Source: Natrialbaceae archaeon AArc-T1-2 (lineage in GTDB: Archaea > Halobacteriota > Halobacteria > Halobacteriales > Natrialbaceae). From it: a stretch of 64,000 nucleotides of DNA. Where the stretch lies: positions 806,001 through 870,000 of the forward strand of contig NZ_CP127174.1 in the NCBI RefSeq assembly GCF_030273315.1, read 5' to 3'. Shown one piece after another: positions 54,138 through 62,705 of this stretch (within the stretch, counting starts at the first letter, position 1; every line of letters begins with the position of its first letter). The notes beneath the pieces are model-generated. The model was not told the origin of the DNA and searched no databases. It saw nothing but the letters and a program-made list of their open reading frames with translations. Made by a program: the position numbers and the translations under genes.

Positions 54138-54566
54138 ATGAGCCCGCGTCGTCCCCTCACAGACGAGGACGATGGTCTGTCGCCCGTCGTCGGCGTCGTG
54201 TTACTCGTCGGAATCGTGGTCTCGGCGATGTCACTGATCCTGTTCGCGGTCTCGGGGTACGGCGTGTTCGAGTCCGAACCGAGCGCCGATCTGGTGTACT
54301 ACGAGGATAGTACCGGTGGTGGTCTCGAGGTGACGATCGCCGTCTCCGAGGCGGATCGCCTCTCCGAAGGGAACACACGTGTCCAGGTCGACGGCGAGCG
54401 CTGTGACGATGTCTGGGACGGAAGTGGGGAGGTCGAGCCCGGAGACGTCGTAACGTTCGACTGTGGCGGCGGTATCGACGAGGGTGATACGGTGCAGATC
54501 GTCTGGTCTGACGGGCCCGGATCCCACGAGACGCTGATCGACACCTACGACGTACGCGACGACTGA
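54138..54566 (+). CDS. Type IV pilin-like protein
   Basis: A 142-residue protein. MSPRRPLTDEDDGLSPVVGV begins a class III prepilin signal: a charged leader, then the LSPVVGVVLLVGIVVSAMSL helix (about 14-33). The rest is an acidic beta-rich head with one Cys pair (CDDVWDG and TFDCGGG). It is probably a minor pilin or surface anchor protein. A TATA-like GATTTAGC lies about 30 nt upstream, and a strong hairpin lies 20 nt downstream. Confidence 0.82.
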   Translation: MSPRRPLTDEDDGLSPVVGVVLLVGIVVSAMSLILFAVSGYGVFESEPSADLVYYEDSTGGGLEVTIAVSEADRLSEGNTRVQVDGERCDDVWDGSGEVEPGDVVTFDCGGGIDEGDTVQIVWSDGPGSHETLIDTYDVRDD

Positions 54567-54586
54567 TACGGTCTGTTGTGATTCGG

Positions 54587-54624
54587 TACCGGTGATCGCT
54601 CGAACGGGGCAGCGGTCACCGGTA
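54587..54624 (+). terminator. Strong 14-bp hairpin after the pilin gene
   Basis: TACCGGTGATCGCT (54587-54600) pairs with AGCGGTCACCGGTA (54611-54624) with one G-T pair and a 10-nt loop. It lies 20 nt after the pilin stop, without a long T-run. It may be a terminator, an mRNA stabiliser or a protein-binding site. Confidence 0.5.
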
Positions 54625-54785
54625 ACACGTTACAACGATCCGTATGACCGCTCGAGGCCGGAAACTGGGCGTCCCTCTCGACAGGGCCGCTCCAGCAGCG
54701 CACCATGTCTCTCGCGAAACGTCGTCGGGACTGGTATCTCTGCGTTCGAGGACGTCGCGGTTGCCGACGCATAACTCCCGAGACG

Positions 54786-54793
54786 AATATATG
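54786..54793 (+). promoter_or_regulatory. TATA box of the UDG-like gene
   Basis: AATATATG is centred 26 nt before the GTG at 54816. It decides between this GTG and the longer open frame from 54705. Confidence 0.5.
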
Positions 54794-54815
54794 CCGGCCG
54801 GGCGTATCCGGCCCC

Positions 54816-55445
54816 GTGAAACACGTCACGGACAGGGTGAGCAATCCCTTCGGGATGGCTCCGCCGTGTGAGCACAGTCCGGACGCCGGACGCCCCGTTT
54901 TCGGCTACGGCGACGCCAACGCCGACTTCCACCTGATCGGCGACCACCCGGGCGTCCACGGCGGCGAAACGACCGGCGTCCCGTTCACCGGGACCGACTC
55001 CGGCGACGCCGTCTACGAGCTGACCGTCGACCTCGGATTCGCGAGCGGGCCACGGAATCGTCCCGTCGTGGCGAATCTGTTCGCGAGCTATCTCCACCTG
55101 TGCCCGCTCCCCGACGGACGCGACCCGACCGACGAGGAGTACGCTTCCCTCGAGCCCGTCTTCGACGCGGAGCTGCGGGCGATCAACGCCCACGTCCTCC
55201 TGCCGGTCGGCGACCGCGCGACCGATCACGTCCTCCGGGCGTACACGACCCAGCGCGACCGCCTCGACCTCGAGATGGCTGACCTCCACGCCAGCGAGAT
55301 TCGCGGACGGGGCGTTCTGGTCGTCCCGATCAGGGAGCCGACCGAGTGGGAGACAAACGAGCGCGAGACGATTCGCGAGACGCTCGCGGAGATCCTCGCG
55401 TCCGATTACCGCCAGACGAAAGGCGTGTCGACGCGAGTCGGGTGA
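54816..55445 (+). CDS. Uracil-DNA glycosylase family protein
   Basis: A 209-residue protein from the GTG at 54816. FHLIGDHPGVHGGETTGVPFTGTDSG near 45-70 resembles the motif A region of UDG-superfamily enzymes. VVANLFASYLHLCPLPDGRDPT and HVLLPVGDRATDHVL follow the same fold order. The four Cys cluster of family 4 is not clearly present. It may remove damaged or deaminated bases; the specificity is uncertain. Confidence 0.72.
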   Translation: MKHVTDRVSNPFGMAPPCEHSPDAGRPVFGYGDANADFHLIGDHPGVHGGETTGVPFTGTDSGDAVYELTVDLGFASGPRNRPVVANLFASYLHLCPLPDGRDPTDEEYASLEPVFDAELRAINAHVLLPVGDRATDHVLRAYTTQRDRLDLEMADLHASEIRGRGVLVVPIREPTEWETNERETIRETLAEILASDYRQTKGVSTRVG

Positions 55446-55452
55446 AGTGGCG

Positions 55453-56745
55453 TCATCGCCCGGTTCGTCGCCTGACGGCCATCCGTAGCGACAGACCGAA
55501 CGCGCCGGCAAGTGGCAGGACGACGAACGCGAGCAGATCCACGGCGATCGGCGACGACCGGGGGACGGCCGCGCCGACAGCGAACGCGACTGCCGGGGCG
55601 AAGACGGCGAGGACGTAGCCGTACGACGGTGACCAGCCGGGGAGTTTTCGCGTCCGGTGGATGGTCCACCCGAACAGCAACGGCATGAGGACGGCACCGG
55701 CGAGCAACGGTCCGCCGACGAGGACGGTCGTCAAGCCGATTACGACTGCGAGTGCGGCCATCTCCCCCGTCGAGACCGGCCCTCGTCGGCTCCGGACGAT
55801 GCGCGTCCCGGCGAGGAGGGCGGACGACAGCGCGACGACGCCGGCGGCGACGCCGATCCCCGCTACCGGTGTAACGGATGGCACGACCGGCTCGAGTTCC
55901 GTGAGGACTCCGCCAGGGGTGGCGATCTCGTGGCGACCGCTGGTGAGAACCGTCCACGCGCCCGCCGGGTCCGCGCCGACCGCGGCGAGTTCCGTCCCGA
56001 GCGTCGACAACACGGCCGCGTTCTCGAGGACGAGGTGGACGAGCCCGGCGAGGTACGTAAGCGTCGACGCCCAGATGAGCGCCCAGGCGGCGTTCACGTT
56101 CGGGTCCCGAACCCATCCGACGAACGCGGTGTCGGTGTTCGACTCGTCACGAGGAGGCGTCGACGCTTCGGTCGACGTCCCCGTCGGCTCGTGCGTCGAC
56201 GACGCCGTCCCGCTGGCGGCCGCCGTCCTCGAGGCGGTCGCACTCGAGGTGGCCGTCGACGCGGTCGCCGTGCCCGCAGCCGTTGGGCCAGTGCCGGACG
56301 TGGCCGCTGTGCTCGACGACGTCGACGCGCCGGCTCCGGTAGCGGACGCGTCGTCCGAGGTGGCGTCCGTACTCGAGGACGAGCCCCGTCTCTCCGTCCG
56401 ATCGCTGGATTCGTCGCCGGTCGAGGTCGACGCCGTCTCCGAGGACGGTTCGTCGTCGGTGTCAGTGTCGGCATCGGCGTCGGTCCCGAAGACGTCTGCC
56501 GACGGGAGCCCGGAGGTCCGTTTCGCGACGTACGTTTCGTGACCGAGGCGATCGTACGCCTGTCGTTCGGTCGGATCGTCGAGGACGTCGTAGGCCTTCT
56601 TGAGCGCCACGAACTGCGCCTGGGCGCGGTCGTCGTCGTTCAGGTCGGGGTGATACACCCGGACCTGTTCGCGAAACGCCGCCGTGATCTCCTCCTGGGA
56701 GGCGTCCTCGGGCACGTCGAGCAGGTCGTAGAAGTCCTCGGTCAT
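55453..56745 (-). CDS. J-domain membrane protein
   Basis: A 430-residue protein with an N-terminal J domain (MTEDFYDLLDVPEDASQEEI, HPD motif in VYHPDLNDDDRAQA near 31-45). A low-complexity Asp- then Ser/Thr/Ala-rich linker follows (about 90-205). Some six hydrophobic helices fill the C-terminal half (about 225-420). It lacks the Gly/Phe and zinc domains of DnaJ, so it is probably a membrane-tethered recruiter of DnaK. The end is convergent with the UDG-like gene. Confidence 0.88.
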   Translation of the reverse strand: MTEDFYDLLDVPEDASQEEITAAFREQVRVYHPDLNDDDRAQAQFVALKKAYDVLDDPTERQAYDRLGHETYVAKRTSGLPSADVFGTDADADTDTDDEPSSETASTSTGDESSDRTERRGSSSSTDATSDDASATGAGASTSSSTAATSGTGPTAAGTATASTATSSATASRTAAASGTASSTHEPTGTSTEASTPPRDESNTDTAFVGWVRDPNVNAAWALIWASTLTYLAGLVHLVLENAAVLSTLGTELAAVGADPAGAWTVLTSGRHEIATPGGVLTELEPVVPSVTPVAGIGVAAGVVALSSALLAGTRIVRSRRGPVSTGEMAALAVVIGLTTVLVGGPLLAGAVLMPLLFGWTIHRTRKLPGWSPSYGYVLAVFAPAVAFAVGAAVPRSSPIAVDLLAFVVLPLAGAFGLSLRMAVRRRTGR

Positions 56746-56825
56746 GGCTCGCTGGCGACTGGTGTACTCTCGAGTATGTCCACGGAGGTTATAAATACGA
56801 GGCGGATTGCCGGCGTTCTAACGGA

Positions 56826-58091
56826 TCACGAGAAGTCCTCGAGCGACGTCTGTCCGTCCGCGGCCGTCTCCGAGGCGAGCGAGGCATCCGTCCCGTCGGC
56901 ACCGGCGGACGACCCTCGGTCACCCGCCGACCAGCCGTCGAGACTCGCTTGATCTGTCGCGGCGAACTCGAGGTTCGAGACCCTGACGCCGAGCTTTCGG
57001 ACGCGTCGGTCGTCGAACTCGGTGAGCAGCTCGAGGGCGATCTCGGAGACGAGGTCGGGATCGTCGACCGGCCCCGGGAGCGATCGTTCGCGGGTGTGGA
57101 CGTCGTACGGTGGCGTGACGGCTTTGACGCCGACGGTACGGTACATCGCACCTTCCCGGCGCGCCCGATCGGCGACGGCGGCCGCGAGCGTCTCGATTCC
57201 CTCGCGTTTCGGGCCGGGTTCCTCGACGGGCGAACCGAACGCCGACTCTCGCGAGAAGCTCTTGGGTCGTCCTCGTGGCTCGACCTCGCGGTCGTCCTCA
57301 CCGCGGGCACGGTCGTAGATCTCCCGGCCGCGCTCGCCGAAGCGTTCGACGAGCGGTCCGGGATCGGCCGCGGCGACGTCGCCGGCCGTCTCGAGTCCCA
57401 GTTCGCGAAGCTCTCGAGCGGTGACGGGGCCGACGCCGTAGAGCAGGTCGACCTCGAGCGGGGACAGAAACTCGCGAACCTCGTCCGGGCGGACGACGGT
57501 GAGCCCGTCCGGTTTGTCGAAATCGCTCGCAATCTTGGCCGCGCTCATCGTCGGCGCGACGCCGATACTGACGGTGATGCCGACCTCGCGACGAACCCGG
57601 TCTTTCACGTGGCGTGCGAAGCCGTCGACCACTTCCCAGGCGGTGCGGTCGGTGACGTCGAGGTAGGCTTCGTCGACGCTGACCTCACGGACGACGTCGG
57701 CACAGTCGTGGAGAATCGCCTTGACCTCGGCGGCGACTGATTCGTAGTGGTCCATGTCGACCGGGCGGTAGTGACCCGTCTCGGCGCGGGTGAGTTCGGG
57801 ATCGTCCTGGAGGTCCGCCCGGCGGGGGAGTCGCTCGAGGGCAGTCGAGATCGCTTGTGCGCTCTCGACGCCGAACTCGCGGGCCTCGTAGCTCGCGGTG
57901 GCGACGGCACCGACGGTCTCGCCCGGCTCGTAACCCATGCCGACGACGACGGGCTCACCGCGTAAGTCGGGGTCGCGGAGCCGCTCACAGGCAGCATAGA
58001 AGCAGTCGGCGTCGACGTGGAGGACGATGCGATTTTCCTCGTCCTCGTCCACATCGCCGGCGACGCCCGGAAGCTGCGGTCCGTCTGCCAT
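56826..58091 (-). CDS. dinB: DNA polymerase IV (Y family, DinB/Dbh)
   Basis: A 421-residue translesion polymerase from the ATG at 58089-58091; the frame stays open to 58625 but runs antisense over the next gene. Catalytic motifs are HVDADCFYAACE (about 24-35) and REVSVDEAYLDVTD (about 130-143). The helix-hairpin-helix YGVGPVTARELRELG is near 215. The C-terminus QTSLEDFS is a likely PCNA-binding PIP box. An Ala/Ser/Gly-rich spacer joins it to the little finger. Confidence 0.95.
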   Translation of the reverse strand: MADGPQLPGVAGDVDEDEENRIVLHVDADCFYAACERLRDPDLRGEPVVVGMGYEPGETVGAVATASYEAREFGVESAQAISTALERLPRRADLQDDPELTRAETGHYRPVDMDHYESVAAEVKAILHDCADVVREVSVDEAYLDVTDRTAWEVVDGFARHVKDRVRREVGITVSIGVAPTMSAAKIASDFDKPDGLTVVRPDEVREFLSPLEVDLLYGVGPVTARELRELGLETAGDVAAADPGPLVERFGERGREIYDRARGEDDREVEPRGRPKSFSRESAFGSPVEEPGPKREGIETLAAAVADRARREGAMYRTVGVKAVTPPYDVHTRERSLPGPVDDPDLVSEIALELLTEFDDRRVRKLGVRVSNLEFAATDQASLDGWSAGDRGSSAGADGTDASLASETAADGQTSLEDFS

Positions 58092-58208
58092 GGTCGTGGC
58101 TTCTCGCGAACGGACGTCAACGTTGTGTCCTTCCGATCGACGCTTCGGCGTTCTCGGCGCTCGATCGAAGCCGCAACCGTTAGGATTCACGACGGGAAAC
58201 GTCGATTC

Positions 58209-58814
58209 GTGGGACTGTACGAACGGTACCTCGCTTTCCGCATCCGCCGTCGCGTCGGCGATCCGCCGGAGCACGTCGCGCTCGTCATCACCGAACGCGA
58301 CCTCCTCGAGCAAGGGGCCTACGAGACGCTCGTCGACTTCTTCGAGTGGGCGTTCGAGTACGCGAGGCAGGTGACCGTCTACGTGAGTGTCCTCGACACC
58401 GCGGCAGTGCCGACGCTTCGTCGACAGCTCGAAGAGCTCGAGACGCCTCGCGACGTCGCGGTTCGGGGACCGGACGATCGGGACCGGGCGGATGCGCCGA
58501 TCCGGATCGGGATCGGACTCGGCGGAAAACACGAGTTCACGAGCGCCGTTCGAACGCTCGCAGAGGGCGTCGCGGCCGGCGAACTCGAGCCCGGCGAGAT
58601 CGACGACGAGGACGTCGAACGTCACCTCGTCTTTCCGTCCGAACCCGATCTCGTCATCAAAACCGGTGCGGAACGGCTCTCGGATTTTATGATCTGGCAG
58701 TCGGTGTACTCCGAACTGTACTTCACCGACGTCAACTGGCGTGACTTCCGCGAGCGAGACTTCCTACGAGCGGTTCTCGAGTTCTGTACCCGGTCGCGGC
58801 GGTTCGGACGGTAG
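58209..58814 (+). CDS. Cis-prenyltransferase (UppS)-like protein without the catalytic Asp
   Basis: A 201-residue protein from the GTG at 58209 (MGLYERYLAFRIRRRVGDPP). The C-terminal half matches undecaprenyl diphosphate synthase: PDLVIKTGAERLSDFMIWQSV, then SELYFTDVNWRDF and a final RRFG. The N-terminal HVAxxMDGNxRWA motif is replaced by EHVALVITERDLLEQGA, so the catalytic Asp and allylic-substrate site are missing. This is the pattern of non-catalytic subunits such as NgBR/Nus1. It may pair with an active UppS encoded elsewhere. Confidence 0.82.
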   Translation: MGLYERYLAFRIRRRVGDPPEHVALVITERDLLEQGAYETLVDFFEWAFEYARQVTVYVSVLDTAAVPTLRRQLEELETPRDVAVRGPDDRDRADAPIRIGIGLGGKHEFTSAVRTLAEGVAAGELEPGEIDDEDVERHLVFPSEPDLVIKTGAERLSDFMIWQSVYSELYFTDVNWRDFRERDFLRAVLEFCTRSRRFGR

Positions 58815-58826
58815 GGAGGGCTCGTA

Positions 58827-59681
58827 CTACGCCAGTCGTCTCGCCGACCAGTACCAGTAGGCCGTGACTATCACGAGTACGAGCAATCCGCCCAGGAAAA
58901 AGAGGAGTCCGGGCGGCAGCGTCGTCGCGGTCTCGAGTGCGTCCGGTCCGGCGTCGGTGACGACCGGTACCTCCCCGTCCGGCGCGGCCGGATCGCCGAC
59001 GTCGTCGGCGTCCTCGAACGCGACGTCTTCCTCGTCGGCATCGTCCGCCTCGGGCTCTTCGTCGGCTACGTCCTCGTCTTCGTCGGCCGCCGGCTCGTCG
59101 TCCGGGCTGGCGAACGCGTCGACCTCGTCGTCCGTGTCGTCTGTCGGTTCGTCCTCGGTCGCCGGCTCGTCGGCCGGTTCGTCGTCGGTCGCCGTCGGCG
59201 CGGGATCGGCGGTCGGACCCGTGTACTCCTCGACGGTGGGGCTGAAAAACTGCCGGGCACCGTACTGGACGAGCAGGCTCCCGCCTGCAAGCGCCGCGAG
59301 TCCGCCGACGAACCGCGAGAGCGCGTCTTTGAGCTTCGTCGCCGTCGACTCGTTTCCGGTGACGATCAGTGGACCGTTCGCCGTCGCGTAGACGCTCATC
59401 TCGTTGCCCTTCTCGGAGTACCAGGTGTCGACGACGTCGACCAGCCCCGCCTCCTCGAGTTTCTCGAGGTGATAGCGGACGTTCTGGATCGAGGAGTCGA
59501 TCGATTCGGCGACGTCACTCGGCGTCCCGGGTTCCTCGTCGAGTCGCGCGTAGATCTCCCGGGCCGTCGTCGACGAGAGCGCGCTGAACACCGCGTCGGC
59601 GTCCTCACCCGCCAGATCGACGACCCGCGGCTGCCCTTCCTCCGAAGACGTCTCAGACCGGAAGGGAAACAGACGGGCCAT
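58827..59681 (-). CDS. Membrane-anchored ArsR-like winged-helix protein
   Basis: A 284-residue protein. An N-terminal winged helix (ALSSTTAREIYARLDEEPGT, VAESIDSSIQNVRYHLEKLE) spans about 25-95, with a hydrophobic helix near 125-145. A low-complexity Asp/Glu region runs from about 160-245, and a C-terminal transmembrane helix (LPPGLLFFLGGLLVLVIVTA) sits at 256-275. A DNA-binding domain on a membrane protein suggests signal-linked gene control. A TATA-like box (CGTATACTC, minus strand) lies about 30 nt upstream. Confidence 0.82.
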   Translation of the reverse strand: MARLFPFRSETSSEEGQPRVVDLAGEDADAVFSALSSTTAREIYARLDEEPGTPSDVAESIDSSIQNVRYHLEKLEEAGLVDVVDTWYSEKGNEMSVYATANGPLIVTGNESTATKLKDALSRFVGGLAALAGGSLLVQYGARQFFSPTVEEYTGPTADPAPTATDDEPADEPATEDEPTDDTDDEVDAFASPDDEPAADEDEDVADEEPEADDADEEDVAFEDADDVGDPAAPDGEVPVVTDAGPDALETATTLPPGLLFFLGGLLVLVIVTAYWYWSARRLA

Positions 59682-59904
59682 GCTCTTCTCTCGAGTTCGA
59701 TTCCCGACACGTATACTCCTTTCTATAGCTCAAAACGCGATTTTACCTTCCCCGTTCGTCGGTGAAGCAGTCGTTTCTATCTCGGAAAACCCGGCGAGCG
59801 GACACCTCGTCGGTGATGACGAGATCTCTTCAACAGTCTCGTTCGAAGGGAAAATCTCGTCCGAAAGGAAAGAGTTACCAAACTCCGATCCGCCAGGGTC
59901 GTGC

Positions 59905-60144
59905 ATGCGTCGTCTCGAACTCGGAGTCTGGGTTGCGGTCGCGGTGATCCTCACCTCCCTCTCGCTGCCGTGGTTTCTCTGGGGATCGGCGACCGTCGTC
60001 GCCGGCCTCCCGGTGTGGGTGTGGTGGCACGCTGGCTGGATGGTGCTCACGTCTATCGTCTTCTGGCTGTTCGCGACGCGAGCGTGGGGAATCGGCATCG
60101 AATCGGCCGGAGACGCCTCCGGCCGGCGGGGTGATCTCGAGTGA
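59905..60144 (+). CDS. DUF3311 small subunit of SSS symporter
   Basis: A 79-residue protein starting MRRLELGVWVAVAVILTSLS, with two helices and the LPWFLWG / VWVWWHAGWMVLTS pattern of DUF3311. This family precedes SSS symporters, as here, where its stop overlaps the symporter GTG by 4 nt. It is a presumed accessory subunit analogous to DUF4212 at 14217. Confidence 0.85.
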   Translation: MRRLELGVWVAVAVILTSLSLPWFLWGSATVVAGLPVWVWWHAGWMVLTSIVFWLFATRAWGIGIESAGDASGRRGDLE

Positions 60145-61691
60145 CCGCTGCGCTTCAGATCGGGATCGTCCTGGCGTACATGCTGATCGCGCTGGCGGTC
60201 GGACTCGTCGCCTACCGCCTCGCCGAACGCACGGCCGAGGACTTCTACCTCGCGAGTCGGACCTTCGGCACGATCGTTCTCCTGTTTACGACGTTCGCGA
60301 CGCTGCTGTCCGCATTTACCTTCTTCGCCGGGCCGAACATCGCCTACCACCAGGGTCCCGAGTGGATTCTCGTGATGGGGCTGATGGACGGGATCATCTT
60401 CGCGATCCTCTGGTACGTGATCGGCTACAAACAGTGGTTACTCGGCAGACAGCACGGCTACGTCACCCTCGGCGAGATGCTCGGCGACCGGTTCGGCTCG
60501 CCGGCGTTGCGCGCCCTGATTGCCGTCGTCGGCCTCCTGTGGCTGTTTCCCTACGTGATGCTCCAGCAGGTCGGGGCCGGCACCGCACTCGAGGCGCTGA
60601 CCGAGGGTGCGGTCTCTTACGGCGTCGGGGCCGGGCTCATCACCGTCTTCATGATCCTCTACGTCGTCGTCGCCGGGATGCGTGGCATCGCCTGGACCGA
60701 CACGCTCCAGGGCGCGTTCATGCTCGTCGTCACCTGGGTTGCGCTGATCTGGGTGCTTGCCGCCGTCGGCGGCCCCGGCGTCGCCACGGCCGAACTCGAG
60801 GCCGCCGCGCCGGGTCACCTCACCTTCGGGAGCGACTTCTACACGCCCCAGTGGATGCTCTCGACGGCGATCACGATCGGCTTCGGCGTCGCGATGTTCC
60901 CACAGGTGAACCAGCGCTTTTTCGCGGCCGGATCGAAGACGGTGCTCAAACGGTCGTTCGCGCTCTGGCCGATTCTCTGTCTCCTGTTGTTCCTCCCGGC
61001 GTTCATGCTCGGCGCGTGGGGACGCGGACTCGGCGTCGAGGTCCCCGAAGGCGGCAACGTCTTGCCCGCCGTTCTCGCCGAGTACACGCCCGTCTGGTTC
61101 GTCGCGCTCGTCATCGCCGGCGCGATGGCCGCGATGATGTCCTCTTCGGACTCGATGTTGCTCTCGGGCTCGTCGTATTTCACCCGAGACATCTACCGGC
61201 CGTTCGTCGATCGGGGGGTCTCCGCCCGCCGTGAGGACACGATCGCCCGGGTCGGTGTCGCCGTTTTCGCGACCGCCGCCTTCGTCGCGAGTCTGTACAA
61301 CCCCGCCACGCTGTTCGAACTCGGCGACGCCGCCTTCTCCGGGTTCGCCCAGCTCGCGCTCCCGGTGATGGTCGCGCTCTACTGGCGACGGACGACCCGT
61401 GCCGGGATCACCGTCGGGATCGTCGCCAGCCAGCTGTTTTACCTCACGGCGCTGTTTATCGAATCAATCGTCGCCGTGATTACAGCCCTCGGCAGCGTCG
61501 TCGGTACCTTCCCCGCCAGCGCGCTGATCGCCGTCCTCGAGTTCGTCTTCCGTGCGAGTTACGCCGGCTGGACGCCCGGCATCGTCGGCATGCTGCTCGG
61601 ACTGATCCTCACGGTCGGGGTTTCGGCGCTGACGTCGCCTGCCGCCGACGAACGACAGGCGCGGTACTTCGAGGGGCTGGGCGCGGACTGA
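60141..61691 (+). CDS. Sodium:solute symporter (PanF-like branch)
   Basis: A 516-residue membrane protein from a GTG, with about 13 helices. AERTAEDFYLASRTFGTIVL near 27-46, the glycine-rich segment near 75-90 and MAAMMSSSDSMLLSGSSYFTRDIY near 330-352 are SSS features. Its DUF3311 partner suggests a pantothenate/carboxylate-type porter. The substrate is unknown. It is the second two-subunit SSS system in the window. Confidence 0.88.
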   Translation: MTAALQIGIVLAYMLIALAVGLVAYRLAERTAEDFYLASRTFGTIVLLFTTFATLLSAFTFFAGPNIAYHQGPEWILVMGLMDGIIFAILWYVIGYKQWLLGRQHGYVTLGEMLGDRFGSPALRALIAVVGLLWLFPYVMLQQVGAGTALEALTEGAVSYGVGAGLITVFMILYVVVAGMRGIAWTDTLQGAFMLVVTWVALIWVLAAVGGPGVATAELEAAAPGHLTFGSDFYTPQWMLSTAITIGFGVAMFPQVNQRFFAAGSKTVLKRSFALWPILCLLLFLPAFMLGAWGRGLGVEVPEGGNVLPAVLAEYTPVWFVALVIAGAMAAMMSSSDSMLLSGSSYFTRDIYRPFVDRGVSARREDTIARVGVAVFATAAFVASLYNPATLFELGDAAFSGFAQLALPVMVALYWRRTTRAGITVGIVASQLFYLTALFIESIVAVITALGSVVGTFPASALIAVLEFVFRASYAGWTPGIVGMLLGLILTVGVSALTSPAADERQARYFEGLGAD

Positions 61692-61732
61692 TCCCGTCAG
61701 TTCGAAGGCGTCTCACTACCGATATACGACCG

Positions 61733-62371
61733 ATGGCAACCCCGCTTCCGGAGCCGTTTCGTGACGTCTGGCGGGTTGCGGGTACCCGCACCAGCCAGCG
61801 CAAACTCGGATTCGTCTCGAGCACCGCCGAAACGACGCTTTTCGAACACGGACCGACCGCCGACGCTGCGCCCGCGATCGGACGAGCCGCGGACGATCGA
61901 CTTCCGGCTCGGTCGCTGTTCGCAGTCGAGTTGGTGCTTTCCCCGTCGCTGCCGTCGATCGGCATCGCGCCTGCGGCGGTCCTCGAGATGGCTGCACCAC
62001 GGGCGAAACGCCAGTTCCTCGAGACGGTCGCGTCGGCGGGACTCGTCGTCGAGGACGAACGCGAAGCGACGCGGTTCGAACGTGCCGACGGGACGACCGG
62101 GAAGCGGTACGTCCTCGAGACCGCGTCCCGAACCGACACCGATCGGGCGAGCGCGGACGCGATCGCCGCCGAGACCCACGTCGCCGTCTGGCCGACCGAC
62201 GAGGCCTACGGGATGGCCGGCGGGACGCTCCCGCTCGAAGATGGTGACCTCGATACGCTCGACGCCGACCTCGAGATCGCCCCTGGACGAGAGCGCAAGC
62301 GTGTCTACGAGTTCGTTCGGACCGTCGACCCCGGATCCGGCTGCGAATCGCCGGTCGACCGGGACGGGTGA
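61733..62371 (+). CDS. Conserved haloarchaeal protein, unknown function
   Basis: A 212-residue soluble protein starting MATPLPEPFRDVWRVAGTRT. It has no recognised motif; the central SLPSIGIAPAAVLEMAAPRAKRQFLETVASAGL region and ETHVAVWPTDEAYGMAGGTLP are mostly alpha/beta. It lies 41 nt after the symporter in the same direction. The family was not identified. Confidence 0.7.
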   Translation: MATPLPEPFRDVWRVAGTRTSQRKLGFVSSTAETTLFEHGPTADAAPAIGRAADDRLPARSLFAVELVLSPSLPSIGIAPAAVLEMAAPRAKRQFLETVASAGLVVEDEREATRFERADGTTGKRYVLETASRTDTDRASADAIAAETHVAVWPTDEAYGMAGGTLPLEDGDLDTLDADLEIAPGRERKRVYEFVRTVDPGSGCESPVDRDG

Positions 62372-62429
62372 CACCGGGGCTTGCGCGCTCCGGGCCAGCC
62401 GTTACCCCGCCGGCCCCGATAGAGCGGGT

Positions 62430-62633
62430 ATGGCACTCCAACGACTTCTCGGTTCGCGGGCGACTCGATCGGTAACCGTACTGTCGGTGTTGCTCGAGGC
62501 GAAACGGGCGTTCGACCGGAACAACACCGTTCGAGCGGCCGCGTTGCTCGGCGTCGCGGCCCTCGCCTGGAAGTGGACGATGCTCGGGATGGCGGCACAG
62601 GGCATCGTCAAACTGTTGCGTGGCGGCCGATAA
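62430..62633 (+). CDS. Small protein with one hydrophobic helix
   Basis: A 67-residue, unusually basic protein from the ATG at 62430 (MALQRLLGSRATRSVTVLSV). A hydrophobic stretch (VRAAALLGVAALAWKWTMLG, about 34-53) may span or lie on the membrane. It ends in KLLRGGR. Function is unknown. Confidence 0.55.
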   Translation: MALQRLLGSRATRSVTVLSVLLEAKRAFDRNNTVRAAALLGVAALAWKWTMLGMAAQGIVKLLRGGR

Positions 62634-62705
62634 CTCGATGGCGTAGTGGTCGCGCGTCGGGTTCTGCGAGTCGAGTTTCGACGAGAACGTGCCGATTCTT
62701 GGACG

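Noticed and set aside
58017-58208. Longer start for the cis-prenyltransferase-like gene
   Set aside because: The extension overlaps the start of dinB and has no UppS similarity. The GTG at 58209 leaves a normal divergent promoter region.
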